64,000 nt of DNA from Flavobacterium pokkalii (GCF_014596575.1 NZ_NASZ01000002.1:62001-126000), one strand, 5' to 3'. Positions 16,646 to 26,153 are shown, counted from the stretch's first letter. Notes: generated by a model not told the origin, from the letters alone. A program made the numbers and translations.

Positions 16646-17308
16646 TTATTTTGTTGTGATTGCTTGGTTAATATATTTCAAATTCTGCATCATTTCATTG
16701 TAGTTGGAGAAATTTTCAATTCCAAATAAATCTTTAGCGTTTAACCAATTTGTCGGAATCTCCAAGTTTCTAGATTTGTAAAAGTTTAATAAGTAGGATC
16801 CGCCATCATACCACATATCTCCAAGTTTGTCAGAGAAATTTTTTTCATAATAGATATATTTTTCGTATTCTCTAAATTTTAACTCTTCCTTTAGAGCTAG
16901 ATATGTTTTATTATATTCATTTCTGTTGGTTAAAGATTTTTGACTGTTTTTATAATTTAAACTTCGATGTTTTTTTATTTCGGGAGAATATTTTTCTTCA
17001 AAGGCAATATATTCGCGTACTGCTTCCTGCCATATTTTTTTTAGTTTTTCATAGTTAGGAGATTGATGCATAACCCATAAAAGATTTTTATCTTCTTGTG
17101 TAGCCAAAGAATATCTGCTTTTTCCTTTTTTCATGTTTTGAAGATAATATTCTAACTTTAAATAACTTAATTGTTTGTCAATACTATCTTTCTTTTTTTT
17201 CAATTCCGAAAGATTCGCTATTTCGTATTTCGTAGTAATTTTTTGGGCTAAAGAACGATTTGTAGTTAAACAAATAATTGAAGCCATAATTAAATATTTT
17301 AATTTCAT
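16646..17308 (-). CDS. Orphan secreted protein of unknown function
   Basis: This 220-aa protein starts with a signal peptide (MKLKYLIMASIICLTTNRSLAQ) and continues as a lysine- and tyrosine-rich, mostly alpha-helical chain with predicted coiled-coil character (about 30-60 and 85-165). I recognise no domain. The base composition is more AT-rich than its neighbours. It is expressed from a 27-bp promoter element nearly identical to the one before the PH-domain gene at 50.4 kb. An 11-bp inverted repeat (CGTTGCCTTAT) flanks it at 16527-16537 and 17332-17342, which suggests it was acquired as a cassette. The signal peptide and good length support a real gene. Confidence 0.65.
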   Translation of the reverse strand: MKLKYLIMASIICLTTNRSLAQKITTKYEIANLSELKKKKDSIDKQLSYLKLEYYLQNMKKGKSRYSLATQEDKNLLWVMHQSPNYEKLKKIWQEAVREYIAFEEKYSPEIKKHRSLNYKNSQKSLTNRNEYNKTYLALKEELKFREYEKYIYYEKNFSDKLGDMWYDGGSYLLNFYKSRNLEIPTNWLNAKDLFGIENFSNYNEMMQNLKYINQAITTK

Positions 17309-17405
17309 AGTTTTAATTTTAGGTAACTTACATAAGGCAACGTTATTGAATACATTTTCTACACTAAACTTGCTTTTTGTAATTAAGCTAGTTTTATTTT
17401 GTTTC

Positions 17406-17432
17406 TCAAATATATAAAAATATCTTACAAAA
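17406..17432 (-). promoter_or_regulatory. Conserved orphan-gene promoter element, copy 1
   Basis: On the minus strand this 27-bp stretch contains a -7 box TATATTTG (complement of 17407-17414) within a longer conserved context. It matches 51119-51145 at 26 of 27 positions. The leader down to the start codon at 17308 is about 90 nt. Confidence 0.65.
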
Positions 17433-17489
17433 AATCAGTTTTAAAATTTTCCTAAAATTGTGAGTTGGCAAATTCTGTTTAATTATAAA

Positions 17490-17533
17490 ATAAAAAGAGG
17501 ATGGGTTCTCAATTGAAAACTCATCCTTTTTTT
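17490..17533 (-). terminator. Terminator of the AsmA-like gene
   Basis: Minus-strand arms AGGATGAGTTTTC and GAGAACCCATCCT around an AATT loop (17497-17526) are followed by a T-rich run on the minus strand. It lies 14 nt beyond the AsmA-like stop codon. Confidence 0.75.
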
Positions 17534-17546
17534 AAATGATAAATTA

Positions 17547-20174
17547 TTATTTCGTTTTTGTAGTATCAGCTACTTTTTTCTTTTTGTTAAAGAGATTATT
17601 AAGCAAATCAGTTGCTTTGGTTTTTACTTCTTCCTTGGCTTTTTGCTGTACTTCTTCTTTCGTTGTCGGAATAACCGTTTTAGTGGTGTCTCCGGCTTTT
17701 TTATTTTTGTTAATAATATCCGTCAGGGCAGCATTTCCTTTGCTGACTAATTTTTGTTTTTGCTGTTGAATCAACTGATTCGTTAAGTTGGTCGCTGCTG
17801 CTTTTAAATCAGTAGTGATTTTAGGTTTTGAAAAACTTCCTGTTAGCATTGCATTTACCGGAATGTTTTCGAGTTTTGCTGCATCGGCAGCCGATAATTT
17901 CGAAATCAAAGCATTGGCTTCGGTACCCAAATATTTCGCAGGAACATTCAATTTGATATTGTAATTCATGCTTTGGTCAAAACCATGTGTTCCGCCAATG
18001 GTAGCCTGAATATCCTGATATTTGATGTTAAAAGGTTTCACACTTACTTTTCCGTCTTTGAAAGTAATGGCAGCTTTTAAATCATTTAAATTGATTTTGC
18101 TCATGTCTAAAAACTTGATGTTCGAAGTTAGAGCCGTCAATAAAGTCGAATTACTGGAATTGATTGTGGTAGAAAGAAACTGTCCTAATAAATCTCCGGT
18201 AATGGTTTTTAAGTCAGGCGTAAATTCTACGGCATCCAGATTTCCATTTAATTTAATGCTCGAATTGATTTTTCCATTGACAATTCCGGCAATTGGAGCC
18301 AGTTTTTTCAGCATGTCCAGCTGAGTGAACGATTGTGCAATATCAACCTGATTTAAACCTAAATCCATGTCGAAAGTTGGTGTTTTTTCTTTGGTAGAAA
18401 CCGCTCCAGAAAGTCCAATTGAACCACCAAAAATGGAAGTTTTTACGTTTTCCATAGTTAGTTTTTCATCTTTAACGATTAATTTTCCTGAAACATTTTT
18501 TAAAGTTAAATTGTCATACAAAACCGTATTGGCTTTGGCTGTTAGCGAACAATCTAAGAAAGCGGGGATTTTCATCGCTTCTGTTTTTTTCGTTTCTGTT
18601 TTAGGTGCTTCTTCTGTGGTCATGAAATCATCAACGGCCAATTGGTTGGAAGTTAAACTGAAATTTCCCTGTAAATTTTGATTTTTGAAAATATAACCAT
18701 AGAAATTTTCTAAAACTCCGGTAACGCTTAAATCACTTTTTCCGGTAGAAGCATCAAATTGTTTCAGGGTGACACGTGACGGATTGAAAGCAATTACCGC
18801 ATTTTTAATATTTAATGATTTTCCATTCTCATCCGTGTATTTAAAACCGGACAAACTCATAGTTCCGGAATTATTGATATTTTGATACTGACTTTTTTCT
18901 ACCGATTCCATGTCAAATTTAGTTGTCACATCGGCTTTCAGGATTCCGCTTAAAGGTTTGTCTAATTTAACAGGATAGGCTTTAGAGAAATTTCCAAGAT
19001 TGATTGTTCCTTTTAGCATCGCATCTACCAAAGCATTTTGAGTAATGTTTTTGATGTTGGCTTTGGCATTAAAAACATCCTGATCAATACGGAAAGATAA
19101 TTTGTCCAAATTGACATAAGTATCGTTTAAAACTCCGGTTTGATTGATGATTTTAGTGTCAATCACAATATTTTGGACTGATTTTGGTAAATCAGGATAT
19201 TGGAACGAAGCATTGTCAGAGGCGATTTCGATGTTGAATTTTGGAACGGTGGTGTCCGAATACAATCCTTTGGCAAACCCCGCAACGGTAAAATCTCCGG
19301 TGGTTTTTACATTGTCTAAATTAGCCGCATAAGCCGCAGGAATGACTCCAAGGAAGTTTTTGAAAGAAGAGCTAGGGGTTTTGAATTTTAAATCGTATTC
19401 CTGTCCGGCATCGACCAGTTGAATGAAACCGTCAAATTCTAACGGCAACTGATTGATTAAAGCTTTGTTTTCTTTGAAAGTATATTTGCTTTTTTCTAAA
19501 TCGATTCCTAAAACAGCATCTAAGGTTAAGGCTACTTTATTCATGTAATTCACCTTGTCCATGTCCAGACTGATTTTAGCAGTTGAATGAGTGTCCAAAT
19601 CCAGTTTGGATGCGGCAAAATCTCCAGTTCCTTCGTGATTCAGGCTGTCGATAACCATTTTTATTTTGGAAGCCTCATCAAAATAACGGAATTGGAAATT
19701 CTCAATTTTGTATTGCTGAATGTTTAAAGTCAGCGGTTTGCTTTTGGAATCATCCGTTTCTTTGTCGTCTTTTAGAGCAATATCATAATTTCCAACGCCG
19801 TCTTTGTTAAAAATAATATTGATTAAACCGTCTTTAGAGTTAATTCCGTCGATATTCATGGCTTCATTATCACCTTTGAATAATTCTTTGACTGACATTT
19901 TTAAATTCAATTCGCCCAAAGCCACAAGCGTATCGCCTTCAAAAGGAGCTTTGTTGATGATGGTTAATTTTTCAACAGAAACAGTAGCATTTGGAAAGTT
20001 TTTGAATAAGCTCAAATCGGCATCGGCAAAACTAACTTTAGCATCTACTTTTTGATTAATGGCATCCAGAATTTTAGCTTTTATTTGATCTTTGAAGAAA
20101 TAAGGAATGGCAAATAAGGAACCGGCAAATAGTAAAAGGATAATTCCGATAATTTTTAATGCTTTTTTTAACAT
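17547..20174 (-). CDS. AsmA-family envelope protein
   Basis: This 875-aa protein has one N-terminal membrane segment (LKIIGIILLLFAGSLFAIPYFF), an AsmA N-terminal domain (SFADADLSLFKNFPNATVSVEKLTI) and a long beta-rich middle ending in an AsmA C-terminal domain (about 640-800). The last 70 residues are Lys/Thr-rich (KKKAGDTTKTV, KKKKVADTTKTK). AsmA-like proteins form periplasmic bridge or groove structures linked to lipid transport to the outer membrane; the exact role here is inferred. It is a single gene with its own terminator. Confidence 0.87.
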   Translation of the reverse strand: MLKKALKIIGIILLLFAGSLFAIPYFFKDQIKAKILDAINQKVDAKVSFADADLSLFKNFPNATVSVEKLTIINKAPFEGDTLVALGELNLKMSVKELFKGDNEAMNIDGINSKDGLINIIFNKDGVGNYDIALKDDKETDDSKSKPLTLNIQQYKIENFQFRYFDEASKIKMVIDSLNHEGTGDFAASKLDLDTHSTAKISLDMDKVNYMNKVALTLDAVLGIDLEKSKYTFKENKALINQLPLEFDGFIQLVDAGQEYDLKFKTPSSSFKNFLGVIPAAYAANLDNVKTTGDFTVAGFAKGLYSDTTVPKFNIEIASDNASFQYPDLPKSVQNIVIDTKIINQTGVLNDTYVNLDKLSFRIDQDVFNAKANIKNITQNALVDAMLKGTINLGNFSKAYPVKLDKPLSGILKADVTTKFDMESVEKSQYQNINNSGTMSLSGFKYTDENGKSLNIKNAVIAFNPSRVTLKQFDASTGKSDLSVTGVLENFYGYIFKNQNLQGNFSLTSNQLAVDDFMTTEEAPKTETKKTEAMKIPAFLDCSLTAKANTVLYDNLTLKNVSGKLIVKDEKLTMENVKTSIFGGSIGLSGAVSTKEKTPTFDMDLGLNQVDIAQSFTQLDMLKKLAPIAGIVNGKINSSIKLNGNLDAVEFTPDLKTITGDLLGQFLSTTINSSNSTLLTALTSNIKFLDMSKINLNDLKAAITFKDGKVSVKPFNIKYQDIQATIGGTHGFDQSMNYNIKLNVPAKYLGTEANALISKLSAADAAKLENIPVNAMLTGSFSKPKITTDLKAAATNLTNQLIQQQKQKLVSKGNAALTDIINKNKKAGDTTKTVIPTTKEEVQQKAKEEVKTKATDLLNNLFNKKKKVADTTKTK

Positions 20175-20292
20175 GACGAAGGAATTTAAATTTTATGTGA
20201 GATGTTCTATTACAAAAATAATGCAATAGTGCTTAAGAAGTTTATAATATTTTCATAATATCTTACAGCTTCTTCAGTAGTTTTTGGGGATA

Positions 20293-20330
20293 AAAAAATC
20301 CGTTTAAAAGTTGTTTTAAACGGATTTTTG
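20293..20330 (-). terminator. Terminator of sppA
   Basis: Arms ATCCGTTTAAAA and TTTTAAACGGAT enclose a GTTG loop, with A/T runs on both sides, so the minus-strand transcript ends in U-residues. It starts 18 nt after the sppA stop. Confidence 0.85.
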
Positions 20331-20347
20331 ATGTCTATTTGAATCAA

Positions 20348-22108
20348 TTAATAAATGCTGATTTGAAAAGGCATTAAAGCCTGAACGCCTTTTCGGGACT
20401 GGAACTTTTTAATTTGTTGTAAAAGTTGGTAGTTTTCGTTTCCAATTTCTTCTTTGATAATGCTAGCTTTCGAATTAGCAAAAGGCATTTTAGAGAATAC
20501 ATCTTCAAGATCTTTTTCGTATTCCGGATAATTTTGAGTGCTGTAATTTTCAGTTTTTGACAAACGGGCAGCTTCGGCAATCGCAGCATTTAGTCCGCCA
20601 ATTTTATCCACTAAACCAATTTTTAGCGCTTCAGTTCCTGACCAAACTCTTCCCTGAGCAATCGAATCAACCGCGGCAAAATTCATTTTTCTTCCCTGAG
20701 CAACATGGTTCACAAAAGTTTTGTATACCTGCTCAATGCTTTCTAAAGTTACCGCTTTGAAATTTTCGTCCATTGGAACAAACGGGCTGTATTGGGCTGC
20801 ATTTTCATGTGTTTTTACCTGTTCGATATTGATTCCGATTTTTTTTGTCAGCTGGCTGAAGTTGGGTAAAATCCCAAAAACACCGATGGAACCCGTGATG
20901 GTATTTCTTTGTGCGAAAATCGCGTTGGCATTACAGGCAATATAATAACCGCCTGAAGCGGCATAATTTCCCATAGAAACTACAACCGGTTTTACTTTTT
21001 TGGTCAATTCGACTTCTCTCCAGATTAAATCGGAAGTCAGGGCGTTTCCTCCCGGACTGTCAATTCGAAGTACAATAGCTTTGATATTTTTGTCTTTTCT
21101 GGCTTCCTGAAGCGAACGACGCATAGAACCTTCGCCAATGGTGTTGACATCACCTTCACCACTTTGGATTTCGCCCTGGGCATAAATAACTGCAATTTTA
21201 TCTTCGCTTTCCGTCATTATAGCGGTCGAAATCATTTTGTGGGTATAATCGTTAATGGAGATTTTGTTGTATTCCTTTTTAGAATTTACTTGTAATATTT
21301 TTTTAATAGCGTCATGGTATTGGTCTTCATAAGCAATATAGTCAACCAGTTTTTCTCTTTTAGCCATTTCAGGAGTTCGGGCCAATAAACCACTAGCAAT
21401 TTGGTTTAATCGGGCAACCGGAATATTTCTGCTTTTAGAAATGTCGGTAGCAACGGCATTCCAAACGGATTGTAACAAAGCGGTGGTTTGTTCCCGGTTA
21501 GCCTCACTCATTTTGTTTTCTAAGAATGGTTCAACGGCACTTTTGTATTTTCCGTGACGGATAACTTCCATTTTTACACCGGTTTTTTCCTGTAAATCTT
21601 TGTAGAACATGATTTCGGAAGAAAGTCCTTTAAAGTCCATTTCGCCCACAGGATTCAGGTAAATACTGTTGGCTACAGAATTTAAATAGTATTCTTTTTG
21701 CGAAAAACTATTGGCGTAGGCCATGACAAATTTGCCCGATTTTTTGAAATTTTCTAATGCATTTCTCAAATCTTTGCTTTGTGCCATTCCTAATTCAGAC
21801 TCATTATTTAAAATTGAAATTCCTTTGATGTTGTCGTCAATCGAAGCCACGTCGATAGCATTTATTACATCCGAAAGTCCAATGTTTTTTTCTTCTGAAA
21901 AAAAACTCATCCAGGGATCTTTGTATTTGCCGGCATAATCATATTTTACATCTTCGAGGTTTAATTCTAGAACCGAATTGTTCTTGACTGATGCTGTTTC
22001 GTCATCTCCGCTAAACATAGTAGCGATGAAAATGATTCCGAAAAAAAACAACATTAAAAACACAAACAAACCTACAACAGTAGCGATGACATTGCTTAAA
22101 AATTTCAT
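20348..22108 (-). CDS. sppA: Signal peptide peptidase SppA (67-kDa type)
   Basis: This 586-aa membrane-anchored serine protease cleaves leftover signal peptides. One N-terminal transmembrane segment (about 8-32) is followed by two tandem peptidase S49 domains. The catalytic Lys189 lies in HGKYKSAVEPF of the first domain and Ser385 in GNYAASGGYYIA of the second, as in the E. coli long form. IDSPGGNALTSD (about 349-360) is also conserved. The length is that of the two-domain enzyme. The 5' leader carries a 10-bp inverted repeat near the predicted transcription start. Confidence 0.93.
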   Translation of the reverse strand: MKFLSNVIATVVGLFVFLMLFFFGIIFIATMFSGDDETASVKNNSVLELNLEDVKYDYAGKYKDPWMSFFSEEKNIGLSDVINAIDVASIDDNIKGISILNNESELGMAQSKDLRNALENFKKSGKFVMAYANSFSQKEYYLNSVANSIYLNPVGEMDFKGLSSEIMFYKDLQEKTGVKMEVIRHGKYKSAVEPFLENKMSEANREQTTALLQSVWNAVATDISKSRNIPVARLNQIASGLLARTPEMAKREKLVDYIAYEDQYHDAIKKILQVNSKKEYNKISINDYTHKMISTAIMTESEDKIAVIYAQGEIQSGEGDVNTIGEGSMRRSLQEARKDKNIKAIVLRIDSPGGNALTSDLIWREVELTKKVKPVVVSMGNYAASGGYYIACNANAIFAQRNTITGSIGVFGILPNFSQLTKKIGINIEQVKTHENAAQYSPFVPMDENFKAVTLESIEQVYKTFVNHVAQGRKMNFAAVDSIAQGRVWSGTEALKIGLVDKIGGLNAAIAEAARLSKTENYSTQNYPEYEKDLEDVFSKMPFANSKASIIKEEIGNENYQLLQQIKKFQSRKGVQALMPFQISIY

Positions 22109-22130
22109 AATATATTCTTTGATATTAAGT

Positions 22131-22191
22131 AGTAAGAGTCAAAATACTGTTTCATTTTTTAATAAGTACGCGGACTCTTACTGCAAAGATA
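22131..22191 (-). promoter_or_regulatory. sppA leader hairpin and -7 box
   Basis: A minus-strand -7 box TATCTTTG (complement of 22184-22191) lies beside an inverted repeat AGTAAGAGTC (22131-22140) / GACTCTTACT (22173-22182). Transcription would start within the distal arm, so the sppA mRNA would begin with a stem-loop whose loop is 32 nt. No clear TTG is seen at -33. Confidence 0.45.
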
Positions 22192-22230
22192 TTGCTATTT
22201 CTAAAATTCTTTAGTTAATTTGTGCTTAAT

Positions 22231-23367
22231 ATGAAAGCACAACATCAGGTTATTTTATCCATTGGGAGTAACCAGGGCAACCGACTCGAAGCAATAAAAA
22301 AATGCATTGTATTAATACATCAGGAAATTGGTACTGTTATTAAGGTTTCTAAAGTTTATGAAACCGCTGCCTGGGGATTTGATAGTGATGCTTTTTATAA
22401 CTGTGCTTTGGTTTTACATACGCATTTTCCGGCTGCTGAAGTGCTTTTAAAGGCCTTGGCGGTGGAACAAAAATTGGGACGCATTCGCAAACAGGATTCC
22501 GGCTATCAGTCCCGGATTATTGATATTGATGTGATTGCTTTTGATGAGGCTGTTATCGATACCGAAATGCTTCAGGTGCCACATCCGTTGATGCAGGATC
22601 GAAAGTTTGTACTGTTCCCTTTTCAGGATTTAGAAACGAACTGGATTCATCCTGTTTTTCATAAAACAATTTCGGAGTTAATGGAAACTTGCACCGATGA
22701 AGGTGAATGTGCAGCTGTGGCAGAATTGGAAAGTCCGTTGCAGCAATTTTCTTTCGGGCATTTAAAATACATTGCTTTTGAGGGAAATATTGGCGCCGGA
22801 AAATCAACTTTAGCCTCTAAAATAGCACAGGATTTTAAGGCTGAAAGCCTATTTGAACGTTTTGCCGGGAATTCTTTTTTGGAGAAATTTTATAAAGATC
22901 AGGAACGTTACGCTTTTCCACTTGAACTGTCTTTTTTGGTGGATAGATACCAACAACTTTCGGAAGATTTAGCAGCATTGAATTTGCAAAATAAATTCCT
23001 GGTAGCCGATTATCATGTTTTTAAATCGTTGATTTTTGCCAAAGTTACTTTGGAGGAAGACGAATATAACTTGTATAAAAATCTTTTTAATATTATTTAT
23101 AAAGAAATAGCAAAGCCTGATTTATACGTTTATTTGCTGCAAAATCCCGAGCGTTTATTGGCTAATATTAAAAAAAGAGGCAGGGAATATGAACAGGAAA
23201 TTTCGGCTGAATATTTAGAAAAAATAAATAAAGCTTATTTGGATTATCTTAAACAACAAACCGATTTGAATATTTTAATCATTGATGTAACCCAAAGGGA
23301 TTTTGTAAATAATCCCTCGGATTATCTTTTTGTTTTAGAGGAAATTCAGAAAAAAAATCAAAGCTGA
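22231..23367 (+). CDS. folK: Fusion of HPPK (FolK) and deoxynucleoside kinase
   Basis: The protein has 378 aa from the ATG at 22231 (MKAQHQVILSIGSNQGNR); an in-frame GTG 9 nt upstream is less likely. Residues 1-155 are 6-hydroxymethyl-7,8-dihydropterin pyrophosphokinase, with SIGSNQGNR, DIDVIAFDE (98-106) and PHPLMQDRKFVLFPF. Residues 175-378 are a deoxynucleoside kinase of the dCK/dGK family, with P-loop EGNIGAGKST (184-193), DRYQQ and the lid KKRGREYEQ. It joins folate synthesis with nucleoside salvage in one chain. The fusion is, as far as I know, common in Flavobacteriia. It is convergent with the gene at 23370, with only 2 nt between stops. Confidence 0.92.
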   Translation: MKAQHQVILSIGSNQGNRLEAIKKCIVLIHQEIGTVIKVSKVYETAAWGFDSDAFYNCALVLHTHFPAAEVLLKALAVEQKLGRIRKQDSGYQSRIIDIDVIAFDEAVIDTEMLQVPHPLMQDRKFVLFPFQDLETNWIHPVFHKTISELMETCTDEGECAAVAELESPLQQFSFGHLKYIAFEGNIGAGKSTLASKIAQDFKAESLFERFAGNSFLEKFYKDQERYAFPLELSFLVDRYQQLSEDLAALNLQNKFLVADYHVFKSLIFAKVTLEEDEYNLYKNLFNIIYKEIAKPDLYVYLLQNPERLLANIKKRGREYEQEISAEYLEKINKAYLDYLKQQTDLNILIIDVTQRDFVNNPSDYLFVLEEIQKKNQS

Positions 23368-23369
23368 AA

Positions 23370-25499
23370 TTATCTTTTTAGTGAAAAATGACCACGGATT
23401 TCAGGGCTGTTTTCGTCAATTTTCATGACATACCAATAATCATCTGCCGGGAGCATCGTTTGATGATAAGTTCCGTCCCAACTCAGATTTTGCGCATGTA
23501 AAATACTGATTAGTTTACCATAACGGTCAAAAATATGTACCGATGCTTTTGGGTAATAAATTAATCCGTTGATTTCCCAACGGTCGTTGTAAGAGTCATT
23601 GTTTGGTGTGAAAAACTTAGGAGGAATTAAAACAATAAAGTTTTTGTTATCCTGACCGCATGCTGTTATGTCTCTGATATAAGCTGTGTGTAAACCACTT
23701 GGAATATCAAAAAAAGCATTGGAAGTTTGAAAATTACCTTCGTCAATAGCGTATTCAAAATAAGCTTGTGGTTGTTTTGGAAAAATAAGAACGGAGGCTT
23801 CTTTTACTTCAATGTAATCAATTTCAGGAAGCAAGTGTTCGGTTACGATAATGGTTTTAGTGCTGCTGCAATTATTTTCGTTAGTAACGGTAACAGTATA
23901 CATTCCCGGAGTCGTAATAGTTATTTTTTGAGTGTTTTCTCCTGTAGACCATAAATAACGCATTCCTGAAAGTCCGGCATTTAATTCGCTGCTGCTTCCC
24001 TGGCAAAGTATTGTTTCTTCGTCGTTAACTGAAGGAGGAGTATATACAATGATATTTATGGCTGTTCGGTTATTGGAAGTACAGTCATTGTTGTTTGCTT
24101 CTGCATAGTAAGTAGTGTTTTGGGTGATTACGGGAGTGGTAAATTGGTTGCCTGATGCTATAATAGTTCCACCGCTTGGTTGATTATACCAGTTAACAAT
24201 ACCTAAGTCTGTAGTTGCGTTTAAAGTGACTGTTCCGGTTCCGCATAGAGGAATGGTCGTTTTAGGAATACTAAGTGTGGGAATGTCGTTAATTGTTGCT
24301 GTTACAGCAACTCTGGATGAAGAACAATCTGCTGCTTGTGCATAGTAAGTAGTTGTTGACGAGAGGATAGGTGTAGTGAAACTGTTTCCTGTATATAAAA
24401 GAGTTCCGGCTGTTGGAGAATCGTACCAATTAACTTCTCCTTTTAATGCAGTAGCTTGTAAGGTTAGCGAACCACTCTGGCATCTTGAGGCCGGAGTAGT
24501 GCTTGTGATTTTAGTCATAGTGATGGTAGTGCTGGCTGAAAGCTGTAATACAGGATCACCAGGCATTCCGCCATATTCTACAATGTAACCTTTTGGATGA
24601 TAATTACCTGGTGGATCTCCGTCATTCGAAAGGTCATTCCATGCTCCTGGTTTGCCAATTCCAGGTGCAGTAATATGGGCATAATGTTCTCCAGTAGGTT
24701 TAAAGGGCTGTATATTATTATTAGGTTCGTTATTATTCCAATTCGCAAAATAATCAGGAGCAGTTGTGTTTCCATTTGCAGTTCCAATCCAAAAAGTAGT
24801 TCCTGTTTCTGGTCCGGTAACCCATTTCCAAGTTCCTTCCGTTTCTGCATCACTTCCTCCTATCCATCCGGTTCCCGGTGCCTGAGCTCCGGCTAATTGT
24901 GCCTCATCTTGGGCGGTTAAAGTCGCTAAATACCCTTGTAGCCCATAATAAGTTCTTAAAGCTGCAGCATCCCTGGCTTCAGTCCATTTAATTCCTAATG
25001 CTGGAACATATTCGTAATAATGTCCGTTTCTGGGTAGATAACTAAGATTTCCAATACCAATACTGATTGAAAAGCTTCTTGTTCCCGATGGATTTGGCGA
25101 TGAATTGTAGAATTCTACAGATTTAATAGCTTCTTCGAAATCTTCATACGGTATTAAAGCGCCTGATGAGCTAAATAATTTTAATTTTCCTTCAGAAGGT
25201 GAAAAAGTGCTTGTTATTAACGGGTGAGTACTGTCAAAAGTGTTATTTAGTTGTAATATATCCTGTCCGTTAACATATCCAGAAGAAATTTGGATATAGA
25301 CAGCATCAGTGCTTGTCTCTGAAGGGTCATGAGTAATAATAACGTTTTTGGCAATCTTTACATAAGTTTGTGGGCAATAGACGGCATCTCCTTCCGCTGT
25401 TATTGTTGGAGGATCAATGTAAATCGAAAAGTTATTTGAATAACTATAATTTAAGAAAAATAATAGTAGTATTACAATATGTAAAGTTCTGTTTATCAT
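23370..25499 (-). CDS. Secreted C-type lectin-like and Ig-like protein with T9SS type B sorting domain
   Basis: This 709-aa protein has a signal peptide (ILLLFFLNYSYS), a cadherin-like N-terminal region, a C-type lectin-like domain (about 155-310: GHYYEYVPALGIKWTEARDAA, GWIGGSDAETEGTWKW, WNNNEPNN, WNDLS), two Ig-like repeats of the SCxxGSLTLQAT/YYAQA kind (about 330-490), and a final gliding-motility-type C-terminal domain (PPKFFTPNNDSYNDRWEINGL...SWDGTYHQTMLPADDYWY). The last part is the type B signal for export by the type IX secretion system. It is probably a surface adhesin or sugar-binding protein; the ligand is unknown. The stop codon is 2 nt from the end of the folK fusion. Confidence 0.88.
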   Translation of the reverse strand: MINRTLHIVILLLFFLNYSYSNNFSIYIDPPTITAEGDAVYCPQTYVKIAKNVIITHDPSETSTDAVYIQISSGYVNGQDILQLNNTFDSTHPLITSTFSPSEGKLKLFSSSGALIPYEDFEEAIKSVEFYNSSPNPSGTRSFSISIGIGNLSYLPRNGHYYEYVPALGIKWTEARDAAALRTYYGLQGYLATLTAQDEAQLAGAQAPGTGWIGGSDAETEGTWKWVTGPETGTTFWIGTANGNTTAPDYFANWNNNEPNNNIQPFKPTGEHYAHITAPGIGKPGAWNDLSNDGDPPGNYHPKGYIVEYGGMPGDPVLQLSASTTITMTKITSTTPASRCQSGSLTLQATALKGEVNWYDSPTAGTLLYTGNSFTTPILSSTTTYYAQAADCSSSRVAVTATINDIPTLSIPKTTIPLCGTGTVTLNATTDLGIVNWYNQPSGGTIIASGNQFTTPVITQNTTYYAEANNNDCTSNNRTAINIIVYTPPSVNDEETILCQGSSSELNAGLSGMRYLWSTGENTQKITITTPGMYTVTVTNENNCSSTKTIIVTEHLLPEIDYIEVKEASVLIFPKQPQAYFEYAIDEGNFQTSNAFFDIPSGLHTAYIRDITACGQDNKNFIVLIPPKFFTPNNDSYNDRWEINGLIYYPKASVHIFDRYGKLISILHAQNLSWDGTYHQTMLPADDYWYVMKIDENSPEIRGHFSLKR

Positions 25500-25531
25500 A
25501 TTGTAAATGTATTGTTTTTTTGTAAATAGCT

Positions 25532-26068
25532 TTAATTAGACCATTTTATTTTCTGAAACAAATCCCAAACTACAATTCCGGCGCTAACTGAAATATTCAA
25601 TGAATGTTTGGTTCCTAATTGCGGTATTTCTATACAGCCATCGCATGCTGCTACGGCCTCCTGAGCTACTCCGTGTACTTCATTTCCAAAAACCAAGGCG
25701 TATTTTTGATTTTCTTTGACTTCAAAATTTTGTAAAAAAACAGCATTTTCAACCTGTTCGATAGCTAGTGTGAGGACTCCTTCTTGCTTTAAAGAGGCTA
25801 TCGTATCTAATACATTTTCATTGTGTTCCCAGGCAACAGTTTCGGTTGCTCCTAAAGCTGTTTTGTGGATTTCTTTGTTAGGAGGTGTTGCGGTAATTCC
25901 GCACAAGTAGATTTTTTCGATTAAAAAAGCATCAGCGGTTCTAAAAACTGAACCGATATTGTGCAAACTGCGTACATCATCCAAAACTAAAATAAGAGGT
26001 GTTTTTTCTGATTTTTTAAAGTCTTCAATGGATTTGCGTTCCAATTCGCTGTTTTCTAGTTTTCTCAT
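25532..26068 (-). CDS. TrmH/SpoU-family RNA 2'-O-methyltransferase
   Basis: This 178-aa protein is a SPOUT-class methyltransferase. The three SpoU motifs are visible: LDDVRSLHNIGSVFRTADAF (about 30-49), YALVFGNEVHGVAQEA (about 120-135) and CIEIPQLGTKHSLNISVSAGI (about 142-162), which build the knot that binds SAM. The short length, with no extra RNA-binding domain, resembles TrmL/TrmH-type enzymes. Whether tRNA or rRNA is the target cannot be told. The start MRKLENSELERK is at 26068. Confidence 0.88.
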   Translation of the reverse strand: MRKLENSELERKSIEDFKKSEKTPLILVLDDVRSLHNIGSVFRTADAFLIEKIYLCGITATPPNKEIHKTALGATETVAWEHNENVLDTIASLKQEGVLTLAIEQVENAVFLQNFEVKENQKYALVFGNEVHGVAQEAVAACDGCIEIPQLGTKHSLNISVSAGIVVWDLFQKIKWSN

Positions 26069-26095
26069 TTTTTAAATAATGGAATTTATTCGAAT

Positions 26096-26132
26096 AAAAA
26101 AAGCTTCCAATTGTAGCAAAGGAAGCTCTTTT
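26096..26132 (-). terminator. Terminator of the DUF1573 gene
   Basis: AGCTTCC (26102-26108) pairs with GGAAGCT (26121-26127); A/T runs flank both sides and give a U-tract on the minus-strand transcript. Confidence 0.75.
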
Positions 26133-26153
26133 AAGTATGATGTAATTTAAAAA

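Noticed and set aside
16527-17342. Integron attC-like sites around the orphan gene
   Set aside because: The core words do not fit the RYYYAAC/GTTRRRY pattern and no integrase gene is in the window.
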